NCBI GenBank assembly: GCA_001936135.1
Contig: CP012816.1
Location: 1,553,501-1,617,500 of the forward strand
Direction of reading: 5' to 3'
Source of the DNA: Saccharomycopsis fibuligera x Saccharomycopsis cf. fibuligera
Lineage: Eukaryota; Ascomycota; Saccharomycetes; Ascoideales; Saccharomycopsidaceae
Length of the DNA stretch: 64,000 nt
Position 1 is the stretch's first letter. Each line of letters begins with the position of its first letter. Shown piece by piece: positions 10,074 through 23,144 of this stretch. Made by a program: the position numbers and the translations under genes. The notes beneath the pieces are model-generated. The model was not told the origin of the DNA. It did no database searches and saw nothing but the letters and a program-made list of their open reading frames with translations.

Positions 10074-10550
10074 TGGGTAAACCGAGCAGTCGTCATTAAT
10101 CAGATAGTATACCACTTTTCGTTTTCAAGGAAGTGTTTTTTAGCCCCCATGTTGATTTGCTAAGTATCTATTTGGTCTGGCAAGCTCGCCAGGGGATCCA
10201 CTCGCAAAAATGAATCCAACTACAAAGCTTTGGAACGGTGCTTCTAACCACAACTTAATCCATCATGATAGTTGACCTAGAGTTTACTGGTGATGATTAG
10301 AAGAAAAAGACAGCAGAGACCTTTTTTAATGCAAATTATCAACCATATAATATAGTAGACTTAAAAAGTGAAAGTATTTTAGCAAATCTCTTTTTTTTTT
10401 TTTTTAATTTTTTATTTGAACCAGTTCATGAGCACTGTGGCACTTCTCAAGATTATTCAAATTCCTAGTACTTCTCCGTATTATTATTTATTATGATCTA
10501 TAGTTAGCGTAGCAAAATATTCAACTAAAAAACAAGCAGCAAAAAGGGAT

Positions 10551-11603
10551 TTACAAATTTCTAGTTTCAACGATTTGATCCTTCAATTTTTCGTCCCACT
10601 CTTTGGTCAAATTCTCAATATAACTGAGCACATCTGCGGTACCAGTTGGCAGATCCACTTTTGTCGACTGTATGTATTCTTGTCCATTTTTATAGCTAGC
10701 ACTTCCGTATTTTAAATCTTGTGGAGCATTGCCTTCAGGTTCTGCCTTCACCGTAGCATATATAATTGAATTTGCTCCAGTGTAGCCAGAAATATTATGC
10801 CATGGGGAACCAATAAGTCTGGCCAAGTAAAACAAAAAGAGCATGCCATAATACGTGGCAAAGTTTAAATATTGGAAGAATGAATAGCTGATAAATATTC
10901 CTGGGTGCACCAAGTATTGAGTGATATTGTAATTTTGCTTCAAGTCCTTGTAAGTGGCCAAATGAAGCAAATCGACAAACCGTTTTGAAGCTTCATATGA
11001 CGCATCAGTCTTCAACAATTGCAAATCATTAAAAGACAAATATTTTGGAGCTGACATTAAACTGGAAACCCAAATTACTCTTGCATTACCATTCGAAAGC
11101 AAGTGCTTGATCTTATGAATGAAATAATATGGTCCAAAGACATTAGCTTGGAAAACTAAGCCCAAATCATCATTCGACTTCACTCCAACCCTTTGAATCT
11201 TGTAAGTTGGATTCGTCACTGCTTCCAATGGATTAGAAAGCACTTCCTTAGTGGCATGAATCCAATCAATCCCAGAATACACCCCTTGTGCAGCATTGAT
11301 GTAAAGATAATGAATAGCAGAGTATTTTTTATTCAACTCGTAGTACGCATTAAGAACAGAAACCATATTAGTGAAATCAACAAGCAAATAATCAAAATCT
11401 AACACTGCTTTGCGCTTAGTTCTAGTGACATTATATTTTGTAATTTTGTCAATTACTTCGTTTACCCTTGGAAGAGAACGAGACGTTACCACAATGGTGA
11501 GTCTCTTTTCCATAGGAAGCGATTCGAGGAGACGGTAAGCAATATTAATACCTAGATTGGAGTTTGTGCCGGTAATGACCGCGACGAGTCTATCTGTTGA
11601 CAT
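10551..11603 (-). CDS. ERG27: 3-keto-steroid reductase (Erg27)
   Basis: An SDR-type reductase with an N-terminal nucleotide-binding motif AVITGTNSNLGINIAYRLLE (residues 8-27) and the catalytic YxxxK as SYEASKRFVDLL near residue 210, after WVSSLMSAPKY. The family features of Erg27 (long insert after the first strand, HPGIFISYSFF after the active site, hydrophobic segment YYGMLFLFYLARLIG) are present. Erg27 reduces the 3-keto group after Erg26 decarboxylation, completing one C-4 demethylation round; in yeast it also protects Erg7. Length (350) is normal. It lies upstream of ERG25 on the same strand. Confidence 0.95.
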   Translation of the reverse strand: MSTDRLVAVITGTNSNLGINIAYRLLESLPMEKRLTIVVTSRSLPRVNEVIDKITKYNVTRTKRKAVLDFDYLLVDFTNMVSVLNAYYELNKKYSAIHYLYINAAQGVYSGIDWIHATKEVLSNPLEAVTNPTYKIQRVGVKSNDDLGLVFQANVFGPYYFIHKIKHLLSNGNARVIWVSSLMSAPKYLSFNDLQLLKTDASYEASKRFVDLLHLATYKDLKQNYNITQYLVHPGIFISYSFFQYLNFATYYGMLFLFYLARLIGSPWHNISGYTGANSIIYATVKAEPEGNAPQDLKYGSASYKNGQEYIQSTKVDLPTGTADVLSYIENLTKEWDEKLKDQIVETRNL

Positions 11604-12189
11604 GACGATAGCCTTTGTAACTTACTGAATATTGGATTTGTGATCAAAGGAATGGTTATAATTATAATAAATTCACACTGCTCCATATCTTAAAGATCTT
11701 CAAAATAATTATAATGTTTTCTGCATATGCCGGCAGAATCCTCAGTGAAAAGGTATAGTCATGTGATTTATCTCGTGACGATGATGATTTATGCGGTATA
11801 GAGGGCATACATAGTGTATATGCAACTGTCTGTTTTTGTGGTACAGTCAGCAATTCCCTTGGTATGTGTTAAGTTTCTGTTTTCATGAGATACTGCACTG
11901 ATCAGGCTAATCAGTACTGAATGTTATGAATCTGCTCTACATTTACTCTGTCAGCTCTTGGAAACCACATTCAATTGCCATTATTTTTCTAAGTCATATT
12001 TGATGTACACTGAATAGATGGTCCAAATAAGCTCGCGCTACAGTTCAAGTAAAAGGACGCTATGGGAAACTTATGACATTAAAGTATTAATAGTAGCATA
12101 TAGATAGAAGAAAGATTATATAACAGTTGCTAAAATTGTATGACGTGAACTGTAAACTAAGTCTAAAGTTATATTGAACAATGAGAGTT
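11604..12189. other. ERG27 promoter / UBI4 3' region
   Basis: About 590 bases, AT-rich, no gene seen. I found no exact TCGTATA core here, unlike the ERG25 upstream region. Confidence 0.45.
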
Positions 12190-14491
<2,302 letters not shown>

Positions 14492-16870
14492 CTACTTATA
14501 ATATATCTTTTTGAGTTCTGTTCTCTGGCTTGCCAAGTAGTATTCCACATAATTAGCGGCACGATTATCGTCGCTCACAAACTTACCAACATTCACCACG
14601 TCCACACCACTGCAGCTTTCTCTAAAATATCCAATCGTTGAGTCAAGAAGTACTAATGCATCAGGCAACGGGCTCATAGTAAGCAAGTTATTGTATTTCC
14701 ATTCTATTGGCTTCACCTGCTGAGGAAAAGGTGATAAATGAGATTGGTTAATGATGGTATTAGTGAGTTTGAGTACATCTTTTTTGAATGCTTTGGCATC
14801 AGTGTGCCTAAGACTACTTTTTGCTAAAGAGTTGATGTTCAAGTTATCGAGCTTGGATATCTGTGAGGCTATAAGCTGCTTTGCAGTTCGCGATTCTTCA
14901 TCGTCGTCCTCATCATCGGTACCATTATTATTTTTCTTGCCGCTTAATTTGTTGTTATTGATCATGATTATATCATCATTATCACCAGGTGAGTTACTCA
15001 AACTTTGTATCAACTGCTTTCTCTCTGTATAGTAGTTGAAATGAATATCATTTTTAATTATTCTTTCATAAATATTATCGTTAAGCACTGTAACTTCGCT
15101 ATTCAAGTAGTAAATCTTGAACGGATTAGTAACAAGTTTCAAGTTTCTCACCACCCTGCTTAACCTATTGAAAAAAATTTTTGGGAGCCTCTTGTAAGGC
15201 AAAGCAACCGAATTAGAGCCTTGGTATACTAAAGAGCTCCATGGGTCATTGTATCCAGCCACAAAGATAAATTGTGTTTTATAGCATAACGAAGGAAATT
15301 CTGAAAGGATTATGGCCAAAGAGTCAAACAAGTTTTTATAGTTCATTGAAGAATTATCATTGATGGAATTCACTGATGAAAGTTCAAATGATTTGGATAT
15401 AAAAGAGCCAGGAAACACAATCGCCACTGGTAAGTTGTTTGGGTTGCGTGAAAGCTTGGCAAAAAGTTTTTTCAAAAAATCAAGAGACTTTAAAGAATCC
15501 AAATGGATCAGAGTGCCTAGAAAAACTACTTTATCCAAAGGCTTTACACCATAATTTAATGGGTCCTCTTCCTCATCAAGCACCACGTTATTACTTGCAT
15601 CACCATTGGCATATACTTCATCATCAAAGACTTTGCTCTCATCAATGAGCTTTTGTTTATAGCTCTGATAATCTTGATACAATTTTGGATTCACAAGATC
15701 TAAGTTCTCCGATTTGAAATCAAGTAACCCAAAATTCTTAAAAAAATCTTTTTTTTGCTCCGCTTTTGGATGATAAATCAAATTAACAACAAATTTACTC
15801 CTACCGCCAAAATTGACATATATACCATCACAAATCAACAAGCATCCTTCAAAATAAAAGAAATTTTCATCAGGGTAGGCTTTACTTAAGTCAAGCTCAA
15901 TACCGTCGCTTGCATCTTGCAATCTATAGTTGCCTTCGACGTCCTTAGTCAATAATCCAAAAATAAGAAACTGACGGCCATGGCGACCAAGTAAATTCTT
16001 AATTAGAGTTACCAGCTTGGTCCCACTATTAATTGATTTCAACTTGTTCAACTCGCTGGATGAAGACAATGAGGATGTCGTGGATTCAAGCAATTCCAAC
16101 TCGTCAAAATACGTCGATGATGTCGGATTTAACGGTGGGACAAAATGAAACGATTCATTGCGCAACATTCTATGATAGGTTTGATAGTATCGCGACATAT
16201 ATAATGACAAATTATCTTGCACATTGAAACTGAAAGCAAGTTTTTTGGTCAAGTTTGCTTCGTTGGCAAGTCTATCCTGAGGTGGCATATATGGCTCAAA
16301 TTTTTTTCTTAAGTGATCATATTTTGTCACTGGCAACTCATAGCAATCCTTGATAGCGAAAATGTCCAGCAACTTAAAAGATACAGTGTCGGGTCTCTGC
16401 AAACTTGAAAAATGACTGTCATTAATGTCAGGTATATGGTTATTGATACTGTTATCGATATTGACGTCAATATCAGCAATAGTATCACTTCTTTTAGCTT
16501 TGATCAAATCGTCCAACCTGTTCTGGACCGCAGCATTAGCAGGCAGCAGCAACAGTGATAACTTTCCGGATTTCTTTTCATTTAGTTCGCGGATCACCAC
16601 CGTAAGATTGTCGCCGTCAATGAACAAGTTTTTATTCGCTTGAAATTTGGCCTTCCATGTCTTAGCAACCTCTTCTAGGAATTTAAGCGCTTTAGGTGAT
16701 TTCCATTCCGCTCCAAAATTCTTGCCAATGTAATCAGTAAGTACTTCTAATGCGCTGCTTTTGATGTGAAGACCATGCTTCTTGGAAAGAATCCGATAGG
16801 CCACAGGTCGAAGATGGGAGGGTTTGAGTTTTATGGGCAATGGAATTGGATCAAGATTTGTAGATGACAT
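14492..16870 (-). CDS. DPB2: DNA polymerase epsilon subunit B (Dpb2)
   Basis: An N-terminal helical domain (LPIKLKPSHLRPVAYRILSK) is followed by the inactive calcineurin-like phosphoesterase and OB fold of B subunits. Recognisable blocks are VFLGTLIHLDSLKSLDFLKK, PVAIVFPGSFISKSFE, FIFVAGYNDPWSS, LPYKRLPKIFFNRLSR and NDIYERIIKNDIHFNY-like text. Dpb2 is the essential second subunit of the leading-strand polymerase and links it to the CMG helicase through GINS. The frame extends 12 codons upstream to 16906, but MSSTNLDPIPLPIKL at 16870 is the likelier start. Acidic and Asn-rich inserts (GTDDEDDDEE) interrupt the C-terminal part. Length (about 792) is larger than the 689-residue S. cerevisiae protein because of these inserts. 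Confidence 0.93.
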   Translation of the reverse strand: MSSTNLDPIPLPIKLKPSHLRPVAYRILSKKHGLHIKSSALEVLTDYIGKNFGAEWKSPKALKFLEEVAKTWKAKFQANKNLFIDGDNLTVVIRELNEKKSGKLSLLLLPANAAVQNRLDDLIKAKRSDTIADIDVNIDNSINNHIPDINDSHFSSLQRPDTVSFKLLDIFAIKDCYELPVTKYDHLRKKFEPYMPPQDRLANEANLTKKLAFSFNVQDNLSLYMSRYYQTYHRMLRNESFHFVPPLNPTSSTYFDELELLESTTSSLSSSSELNKLKSINSGTKLVTLIKNLLGRHGRQFLIFGLLTKDVEGNYRLQDASDGIELDLSKAYPDENFFYFEGCLLICDGIYVNFGGRSKFVVNLIYHPKAEQKKDFFKNFGLLDFKSENLDLVNPKLYQDYQSYKQKLIDESKVFDDEVYANGDASNNVVLDEEEDPLNYGVKPLDKVVFLGTLIHLDSLKSLDFLKKLFAKLSRNPNNLPVAIVFPGSFISKSFELSSVNSINDNSSMNYKNLFDSLAIILSEFPSLCYKTQFIFVAGYNDPWSSLVYQGSNSVALPYKRLPKIFFNRLSRVVRNLKLVTNPFKIYYLNSEVTVLNDNIYERIIKNDIHFNYYTERKQLIQSLSNSPGDNDDIIMINNNKLSGKKNNNGTDDEDDDEESRTAKQLIASQISKLDNLNINSLAKSSLRHTDAKAFKKDVLKLTNTIINQSHLSPFPQQVKPIEWKYNNLLTMSPLPDALVLLDSTIGYFRESCSGVDVVNVGKFVSDDNRAANYVEYYLASQRTELKKIYYK

Positions 16871-17658
16871 TTGTATACGTTGGAAAAACTTTATTGCTTT
16901 GCGCAAGTGAAGACCTTCTCACCAGAAACTTGGGACTTTTATGTTATGGAGCTAATGTTTTGTGATGAGAGTATATATATGATCCACTACGATGCAAAAA
17001 AAAAAAAAAAAAAAAAAAAAATGAAATTGAAGTTCAAATAATGAGCTTGATATGATAAGAGTAATTCAATAAATGTTGTTTCGTTGGTATAAATTGTCTT
17101 CCTTAGAGCAAAAGCTTGGATATGCTTAATGTCAGCACTGGTTGGTCTACTCATTCTATCAGATTTTTCAGGCTTTTAAATAAAGTGAGACGCGAAAAGA
17201 CTTTTTCCTATTCAACTTTAGAGACCCTCGCATACAGAGAAAATAACGAGAAAAAAAAAGGCGCGTATTTAGAATTCTCTGGGTGTTACACCCCCGTTTT
17301 AACTATATGATGATTAAAACATTTCCTCTACTCAGCGACCCAAGTTTTCCATAACTAAAAAATTTTGATGTTTTTTCCTTAGCATCCCGTGAAGTATAGG
17401 CAAATTATCCTTATTCCAAAAATTGTTTTGTTGCGAAGATGGTTCAAGATATTGTATTCATAGGAGCCGAGCTCAAATGGGACCTTAGATTGGCTAACAA
17501 GGTATCTTACAAACTATTCAGGTGAATTATAAAATCCAGAAAGGCACAAACCATGTAAACAAATATTACATATAATAATTGTGTGTCTTGAAAATATAAC
17601 AGGAAAATCGCGGATGAAAATAAAAATGTAAAAAGTCATTATGAAAGAGACAAAACCA

Positions 17659-17697
<39 letters not shown>

Positions 17698-17835
17698 TAG
17701 TAGCAAAAGAAACCATTGGTAAATTTAACTGCAAACTTATAATAAAAATATAGTACTAGTATGAATGAATTGGGAAGAAAGAAATATAGTAGGTTCGAAA
17801 GAATCATGACAATTGACGGAAAACAAACACAGCAC
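16871..17835. other. DPB2 promoter and GH76 3' region
   Basis: A 26-base A run (16996-17021) lies close to the DPB2 start. T12A27 at 17659-17697 lies downstream of the GH76 gene and could fold back on itself in RNA. A 28-codon frame at 17440 and other small frames look fortuitous. Confidence 0.5.
17190..17198. promoter_or_regulatory. MBF/SBF-type site upstream of DPB2
   Basis: ACGCGAAAA lies about 320 bases before the preferred DPB2 start. It matches the CGCGAAA/ACGCG family of G1/S cell-cycle boxes, which commonly control replication genes. A second GCGCGT lies at 17261. Inferred from motif only. Confidence 0.4.
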
Positions 17836-19185
17836 TTAAATGACCAACCAAATAGCTGAACCAATGATACTTGCGCCAATAATCACAGTAATAATTGCCG
17901 CACCGCCTTTGTCTTTTGACAAAATCGTTAATGGTCGAGTAGAATTATCGTCCAAATTCTTCACGCCTGCGGCTGGATCACCTTGTGACGACCCACCGGT
18001 CGATGCAGTATAAGGAGCTGGTCTCTGCCAAATTCGCAAGTTTTGCATAATTTCCAAAGCAGCCATTTCTTCACCTAAACCGTAGTTATTATCATATGTC
18101 TTATTAAACCAGTTCATACCACAGGTGTGGCCATCAGAACCACCATCACAACTTCCAGCAGCGGCAAGAGCAGATTCCTCAATACGTTTCATAATAGTGC
18201 TGTTGGTAGATGGGGCCATTAATGCAGTCAAACCCATACAACGAGCCAAAATGGCCTTGAAACATCTTTGATCCTGATTACAACTGTTAGCTGGCTGACA
18301 AGCGGCCTCGTACATAATATTATTTTTGAAGAAAACTGCGCTACCTTTGACCAAATTTTCGGTTCTATTGAGCCATGTTTCGTTTTTGGTATAGTTGTAT
18401 AAATATGCACTACCGGACATAATTAAACCCATATTATAGGTCCATTGCAACTGAGAAACATTTTTACAGTCATTATCAACAGAAGCACCATCATAAACGG
18501 ACCACCAGCCGTTACTTTGATTGACAAATTGTTTTTCATACAACCAATCCCAGACTTTTTCTGCCCAGTCAACATAAGAATCGTTAGAAGTGTATCTAGC
18601 CAATCTTGCAGCCATATGGAACAATGCGCCATTAGAGATAGTGTTCTTGTAATCATAACCATTGTTCCATCTGAAAATTTGCCATCTTAAACCACCGCCA
18701 CAAGTTTTGGTATCCCATCTGTAAGCCATGGTATTGAAAACAGCTTGTGACAAGTATAGCCAGCCAGGCTGGTCTGACTCAGGATTAGAGAAATTACGTT
18801 CAGCAGCAGCCATTACTGTGAGCCCCCACATTGCTTGGTCATCATTACCTTCAGTAGTGGACTGATTATTAGGCACGTAATCATAGTTATCGCCAACTTG
18901 ATACAAGAGCGCCTCTTTGGTTAAGTTGACGTAGGAAGTGTCACCCATGTAGTACCAATAGTCGAGCAAAGAGCCAAAGGCTGCACCAGCGTGCCACCAG
19001 TAGTATGGCCAGGAGAACATGCCGATAGTTCCACCATACTTGGTACCTTCGTAATAATCAAGCAACCCAGCTGCCACTTGCCCAGTAGCACCTTGAAGCA
19101 AGCCAAAGTTGTTGACTTCGATTTCCAAGCCCAAGGCGGTCTGCGCAAGAAGAATGGCGGTTATGTATAGCGAATGGAGATTCAT
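17836..19185 (-). CDS. DFG5/DCW1: GPI-anchored GH76 mannosidase (Dfg5/Dcw1 family)
   Basis: Signal peptide (residues 1-19), then a GH76 fold with WPYYWWHAGAAFGSLLDYWY and the catalytic Asp pair in EGNDDQAMWGL (about residue 115). Later blocks CGGGLRWQIF, SNGALFHMAARLARYT and CGMNWF are typical. About ten N-glycosylation sequons are present, and the C terminus ends in a hydrophobic stretch (AAIITVIIGASIIGSAIWLV) after a Ser/Thr/Gly linker, the layout of a GPI signal. Dfg5 and Dcw1 are plasma-membrane proteins thought to cut GPI glycans and cross-link GPI proteins to cell-wall glucan; loss of both is lethal in S. cerevisiae and C. albicans. I cannot tell which of the two paralogues this is. Confidence 0.92.
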   Translation of the reverse strand: MNLHSLYITAILLAQTALGLEIEVNNFGLLQGATGQVAAGLLDYYEGTKYGGTIGMFSWPYYWWHAGAAFGSLLDYWYYMGDTSYVNLTKEALLYQVGDNYDYVPNNQSTTEGNDDQAMWGLTVMAAAERNFSNPESDQPGWLYLSQAVFNTMAYRWDTKTCGGGLRWQIFRWNNGYDYKNTISNGALFHMAARLARYTSNDSYVDWAEKVWDWLYEKQFVNQSNGWWSVYDGASVDNDCKNVSQLQWTYNMGLIMSGSAYLYNYTKNETWLNRTENLVKGSAVFFKNNIMYEAACQPANSCNQDQRCFKAILARCMGLTALMAPSTNSTIMKRIEESALAAAGSCDGGSDGHTCGMNWFNKTYDNNYGLGEEMAALEIMQNLRIWQRPAPYTASTGGSSQGDPAAGVKNLDDNSTRPLTILSKDKGGAAIITVIIGASIIGSAIWLVI

Positions 19186-20243
19186 ATTTGAATTTTGCTT
19201 TGTCTTTTTTTGACTAAGTATGAGTATACCAACTATGTATGGTTATTGAGCTGGATTTTAGTATTTTATGATCTTTAGCTGTGTAAGCTGAAAGTAAAAT
19301 GTCTTTGAGATGAGGTTGGAAAAAGGACAATCGGAGAAAAAAAGCCGTTTTTCAATAAAACAGTTGGAAGATCTAGTGAGATACAGTAGATCTGATGGTT
19401 TTCCCCTTTGTATCTTCAAATAACAGTATTGTACTAGCAAGAATGGCAGATACAAGTATGTTGTGTTGTGTTATGTTGCAGCGAAAGGAAGGTCACAATT
19501 CACTGCTCTTGGTTGTTGGGTTTGTTGATTTTCAGTGTTTGCAACACTTTTACTTTCTTTATTTCTGTTTCTATATTTCTATTTTCTTGAGCTGCTTTTT
19601 CCTTTCTTGAGCACCGCCACGGCCAAAGGAGCTGCTACGGGACTGTGCAGTAGGTTTTTCTTGGTGCTACGCCTTTCCATCCACGGGCTCGCAACCTCAG
19701 TTCTATTTATACCCTGCTATTTATGCTGTTTATACCAACATATGAGGGAGATGTGATATACTGACCTTAGCTTTAATTGTACGGCTACAAAAGTTACACC
19801 TTCAATTTTCACACGTAAGCAGGTTTATTAAAAGTCAATAGAACCTATTCGGAAGTATTTCTCGTTGTAATTTTCAAAGAAAAAAAATTTATATTACAAA
19901 GTAAAATATTGAAAAATAGCAGATGTCACAGTAGTGTGATTACGTGCCCAGTTACAATATGGAAGACACCTGAAGTTAACAATCTCACTGTAGCGGCGAA
20001 TACAGAGTGAAAAAATAGAAAGTAAAGTATATCTATATTACAATTCAGAGTTGAAAAAAGCGTTAGTGATAAGCAATGAATGGTACATGAAAAAATGGAG
20101 AAAACTAAAGGAAACCTGATAATTCAAATATAACATAACAAAATGAAGATAAAGTATAAACTGAAAAAATTAATAAACAATCACAAAAAAAAAACGTGGC
20201 AATGATACTATAATGTGTTTGACCTCTAGGGTCTAGATTAAAT
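19186..20243. other. GH76 promoter / ILV3 3' region
   Basis: Just over 1 kb, AT-rich except about 19605-19700. Small frames have no conserved features. No RNA gene recognised. Confidence 0.5.
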
Positions 20244-22010
20244 TTATTTAAAATTGTCAGTGACACAACCAGAGGCAGCATCGCTCACTAAGCTAGCGTA
20301 TTTAGCCAAAGTGCCTCTGTTGTATCTTGGAGCTGGTCTAACCCATTTGGCTCTTCTGTCCTTCAATTCAGCTTCATCAACTAACAAGTCAAGCTTGTTA
20401 TTTTCAGCATCAATGATAATTTCATCACCATCTTTCACCAAACCAATTGGACCACCTTCACTAGCTTCTGGGACAATATGACCAATCAAGAAACCGTGGG
20501 AACCGCCAGAAAATCTTCCATCAGTCAAAAGGGCAACATCTTGACCCAAGCCGTAACCCATCAAAGCACTAGATGGTTTTAACATTTCTGGCATACCTGG
20601 ACCACCTTTTGGACCTTCGTATCTAATGATAACAACTGTCTTTTCACCCTTTTTAATTTCACCTTTTTCCAAAGCTTTGATAAAAGACTCCTCTTCTTCG
20701 AAGACTCTTGCTTTACCTTTAAAGTAAGTACCTTCTTTACCGGTGATTTTACCAACAGCACCACCTGGGGCCAAAGAACCATACAAGATTTGCAAGTGAC
20801 CGGTGGTTTTTATTGGGTTAGATACTGGTCTGATGATCTTTTGTTCAGGTGGAAAATCAGAAGCAGAAGTAACATTTTCTTTCAAAGTCTTACCAGTAAC
20901 GGTCATGACATCACCGTTTAAGAGACCTTCGTTATAAAGGAACTTAATAACGGCTTGAGTCCCACCAATTTGTTGCAAGTCAGCCATAACATATTTACCG
21001 GATGGTTTCAAATCACCGAGCAATGGGGTCTTGTCGGAGATGTTTTGGAAATCATCAAGGGACAATTCAACGTTACAAGCGTGAGCAATAGCAATTAAAT
21101 GTAAAACAGCATTAGTAGAACCACCGGTAGCAATAATATAAGTAATTGCATTCAAGAAAGCTTCTCTGGTCATAATGTCTCTTGGTTTCAAGTCCATCTC
21201 AATAATCTTCTTAATGGCGCTACCAATATTTTCACATTCCCATTTTTTTTCTTTACTAACGGCTGGAGAAGAAGAAGAGTTTGGCAAACTAATACCCATA
21301 ACTTCAGCGGCACTGGCCATAGAGTTTGCAGTGTACATACCACCACAAGAGCCAGGACCTGGACATGCGTGCGACACAACATCATGACGTTCTTCTTCGC
21401 TAATTTGGTTTGAAATATATTGTCCATAAGATTGAAATGCTGCAACTAATTCAATTTTTTCATCTTTAAATTGACCGCAACTACCTTTACCTGGCAAAAT
21501 GGTACCACCGTAAACCATAATAGATGGTCTATTGTGTCTGGCCATACCGATCAAGACACCCGGCATGTTTTTGTCACAACTTGGAATACCAATATTGGCA
21601 TCATAATGTTGAGCCATCATTATACTTTCAAAACTATCAGCGATAATTTCTCTGGATTGTAAAGAGTATCTCATACCTTTGGTGCCCATGGAAATACCAT
21701 CAGAAACACCGATGGTGTTAAAACGCATAGCTTTCAACCCAGCCTTATTCACGGATTCGGAACATATTTTGTTCAATTCAAGCAAGTGCATGTTGCATGG
21801 GTTTCCAGACCACCAACAGGAGCCAACACCAACTTGACCTTTGCCAAAATCGTCCTTCTTGAAACCAGTGGCATACAACATGGCTTGAGAAGCACCTTGG
21901 GATTTGGAAGAAGTAATGATAGATGAGTATTTGTTGTATTTTTTCACCTCATTGAGGGTTCTTGAAGCAGTTGAGAACTGCTTCTTGAAGACTCTACTCG
22001 TTGCAAGCAT
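20244..22010 (-). CDS. ILV3: Dihydroxy-acid dehydratase, mitochondrial (Ilv3)
   Basis: Amphipathic, Arg-rich N terminus ([19 protein letters not shown]) is a mitochondrial presequence. IlvD signatures follow: [14 protein letters not shown] (Fe-S cysteine, about residue 65), SCDKNMPG (about 150), [16 protein letters not shown] (about 215), [12 protein letters not shown] (about 290) and [15 protein letters not shown] (about 490). The enzyme dehydrates dihydroxy-acids to the keto-acid precursors of valine and isoleucine and needs an iron-sulfur cluster. Length (588) is normal. A Leu3-type site lies 290 bases upstream. Confidence 0.98.
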   Translation of the reverse strand: MLATSRVFKKQFSTASRTLNEVKKYNKYSSIITSSKSQGASQAMLYATGFKKDDFGKGQVGVGSCWWSGNPCNMHLLELNKICSESVNKAGLKAMRFNTIGVSDGISMGTKGMRYSLQSREIIADSFESIMMAQHYDANIGIPSCDKNMPGVLIGMARHNRPSIMVYGGTILPGKGSCGQFKDEKIELVAAFQSYGQYISNQISEEERHDVVSHACPGPGSCGGMYTANSMASAAEVMGISLPNSSSSPAVSKEKKWECENIGSAIKKIIEMDLKPRDIMTREAFLNAITYIIATGGSTNAVLHLIAIAHACNVELSLDDFQNISDKTPLLGDLKPSGKYVMADLQQIGGTQAVIKFLYNEGLLNGDVMTVTGKTLKENVTSASDFPPEQKIIRPVSNPIKTTGHLQILYGSLAPGGAVGKITGKEGTYFKGKARVFEEEESFIKALEKGEIKKGEKTVVIIRYEGPKGGPGMPEMLKPSSALMGYGLGQDVALLTDGRFSGGSHGFLIGHIVPEASEGGPIGLVKDGDEIIIDAENNKLDLLVDEAELKDRRAKWVRPAPRYNRGTLAKYASLVSDAASGCVTDNFK

Positions 22011-22803
22011 TTCCTATTATATAATTATATTGTATGTGATTTGCACCGAAGGAGCAGCAATAAACTAAAAAAAATGAGATTTTTTTGTTTATTGTTTTTT
22101 TTTTTTTTTTTGTTTTGCAAGCGATAGCACTAGTTTTTTCCAAAATAGCAGAGCTTGACTCTTTTAAATGAAATTTTTTTCTATTTTTTTCATTTCAGTC
22201 ATAGCTGCTGCAACAACAATTTTTCAGGCATCGCAGCTCGCGTTGCAATCTGGAGATCACAGGATTTCTGGTTTCGTCCTTTGAAAAAATCCATGCCCGG
22301 AAACGGCATTATGGGCTCATAACCCCATATGGGCGAATCAAAAGGCTTATTTTCGTAATGCCCGCGGTACTTAAGCTTAAGAGTATATGACTGGGGTATT
22401 TTGGAGGGGGGTCATAAGAGAGCTATTCGGCTTAAAAGGTGATGTCACGATGACAATTACATTGAACACTATAATGGTATGATAAATCTGCTGCTTGAAA
22501 GTGGGAAGTTACCTAAGTGCTGTGCTTATTTTTTACGGTTTTCTTTTTTATCATTACCCAAATTTGTTCTTTTTGTCTTTTGTCTAGAAAATATAATTTT
22601 AGTGGCGCACAACATTGCGGCGGCGTTTTTGACAGGCAGGGCAGTTTTCCAACATTGCATGGGTTCACTTTTCCTACTGGTGTGTGTTGGTAACTTTAGT
22701 GAAAATATTTCCATGCTATACATTGTTGACAGAAGCAATTGTGTTCGCCGTTCTTCGATCTATAATGAAAACAAAAAATAGAAAAAATAAACCGAAAAAG
22801 ATA
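22011..22803. other. ILV3 promoter region up to tRNA-Gly
   Basis: Holds a T run (22097-22112), the Leu3-type site and a palindrome CCCATATGGG at 22324-22333. No gene seen; T-rich sequence below 22804 could serve as the Pol III terminator region of the tRNA. Confidence 0.5.
22297..22306. promoter_or_regulatory. Leu3-type zinc-cluster site upstream of ILV3
   Basis: CCGGAAACGG fits CCG-N4-CGG, the everted spacing bound by Leu3, the activator of branched-chain amino acid genes whose co-activator is alpha-isopropylmalate. It lies 287 bases before the ILV3 start codon. Confidence 0.6.
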
Positions 22804-22874
22804 TGCGTAGACCGGGAATCGAACCCGGGGCCCAACGATGGCAACGTTGAATTTTACCACTAAACCATCCACGC
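22804..22874 (-). tRNA. tRNA-Gly (GCC)
   Basis: Read on the minus strand, the acceptor GCGTGGA pairs with TCTACGC. The D arm TGGTTTAGTGGTAAAA, anticodon stem CAACG/CGTTG around TTGCCAT (anticodon GCC), and T arm CCGGGTTCGATTCCCGG are complete; the discriminator is A. No intron. Two LTR insertions start 8-12 bases upstream of its 5' end. Confidence 0.97.
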
Positions 22875-22886
22875 TTCTATGGTGGT

Positions 22887-23140
22887 TGTTGCGAACATTT
22901 TCCTTCATTGTGTTCGCATTCCTGATCAGTTTGTGTTCACAACCGTCTGAAGGATCCTTCAAATGTCCTTCAAATTGTCGAAAATCTTGTATAAAGGTCG
23001 GCGAAGTGTTCCTTTTAACTTGTGTATATAGCGATGGGTGGAATAAATGATAAGCCGATATACCCATCGATAACGATAATAACAATAACAAACGTGTTTA
23101 AAATACTTAGTAGAGAACTAAACCCCTTTTAAACACAACA
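22887..23140 (+). mobile_element. Solo LTR, family 1, copy A
   Basis: 254 bases from TGTTGCGAAC to AAACACAACA, with TG...CA ends and 5-base inverted tips (TGTTG/CAACA). It is flanked by an exact 5-base target duplication GTGGT (22882-22886 and 23141-23145). A TATAAAGG-like promoter element is inside. The ends resemble Ty3/gypsy-type sigma LTRs (TGTTG...CAACA). No internal coding region remains, so this is a solo LTR fossil. Confidence 0.8.
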
Positions 23141-23144
23141 GTGG

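Larger units (their letters stand above)
9194..10550. other. ERG25 upstream region (1.36 kb)
   Basis: No convincing gene; small frames on both strands lack conserved features. The region is notable for repeated TATACGA and TAAACGA heptamers (listed separately) and one CACGTG at 9965-9970. It ends in a T run at 10390-10405 next to the ERG27 stop codon. Confidence 0.55.

Noticed and set aside
9757-10096. Two small minus-strand frames in the ERG25 upstream region
   Set aside because: Short and overlapping; the region is better explained as a promoter with repeated heptamers.
17440-17526. Short frame starting MVQDIVFIGAELKWDL
   Set aside because: Only 28 codons, no family recognised, and no splice signal that would extend it convincingly.
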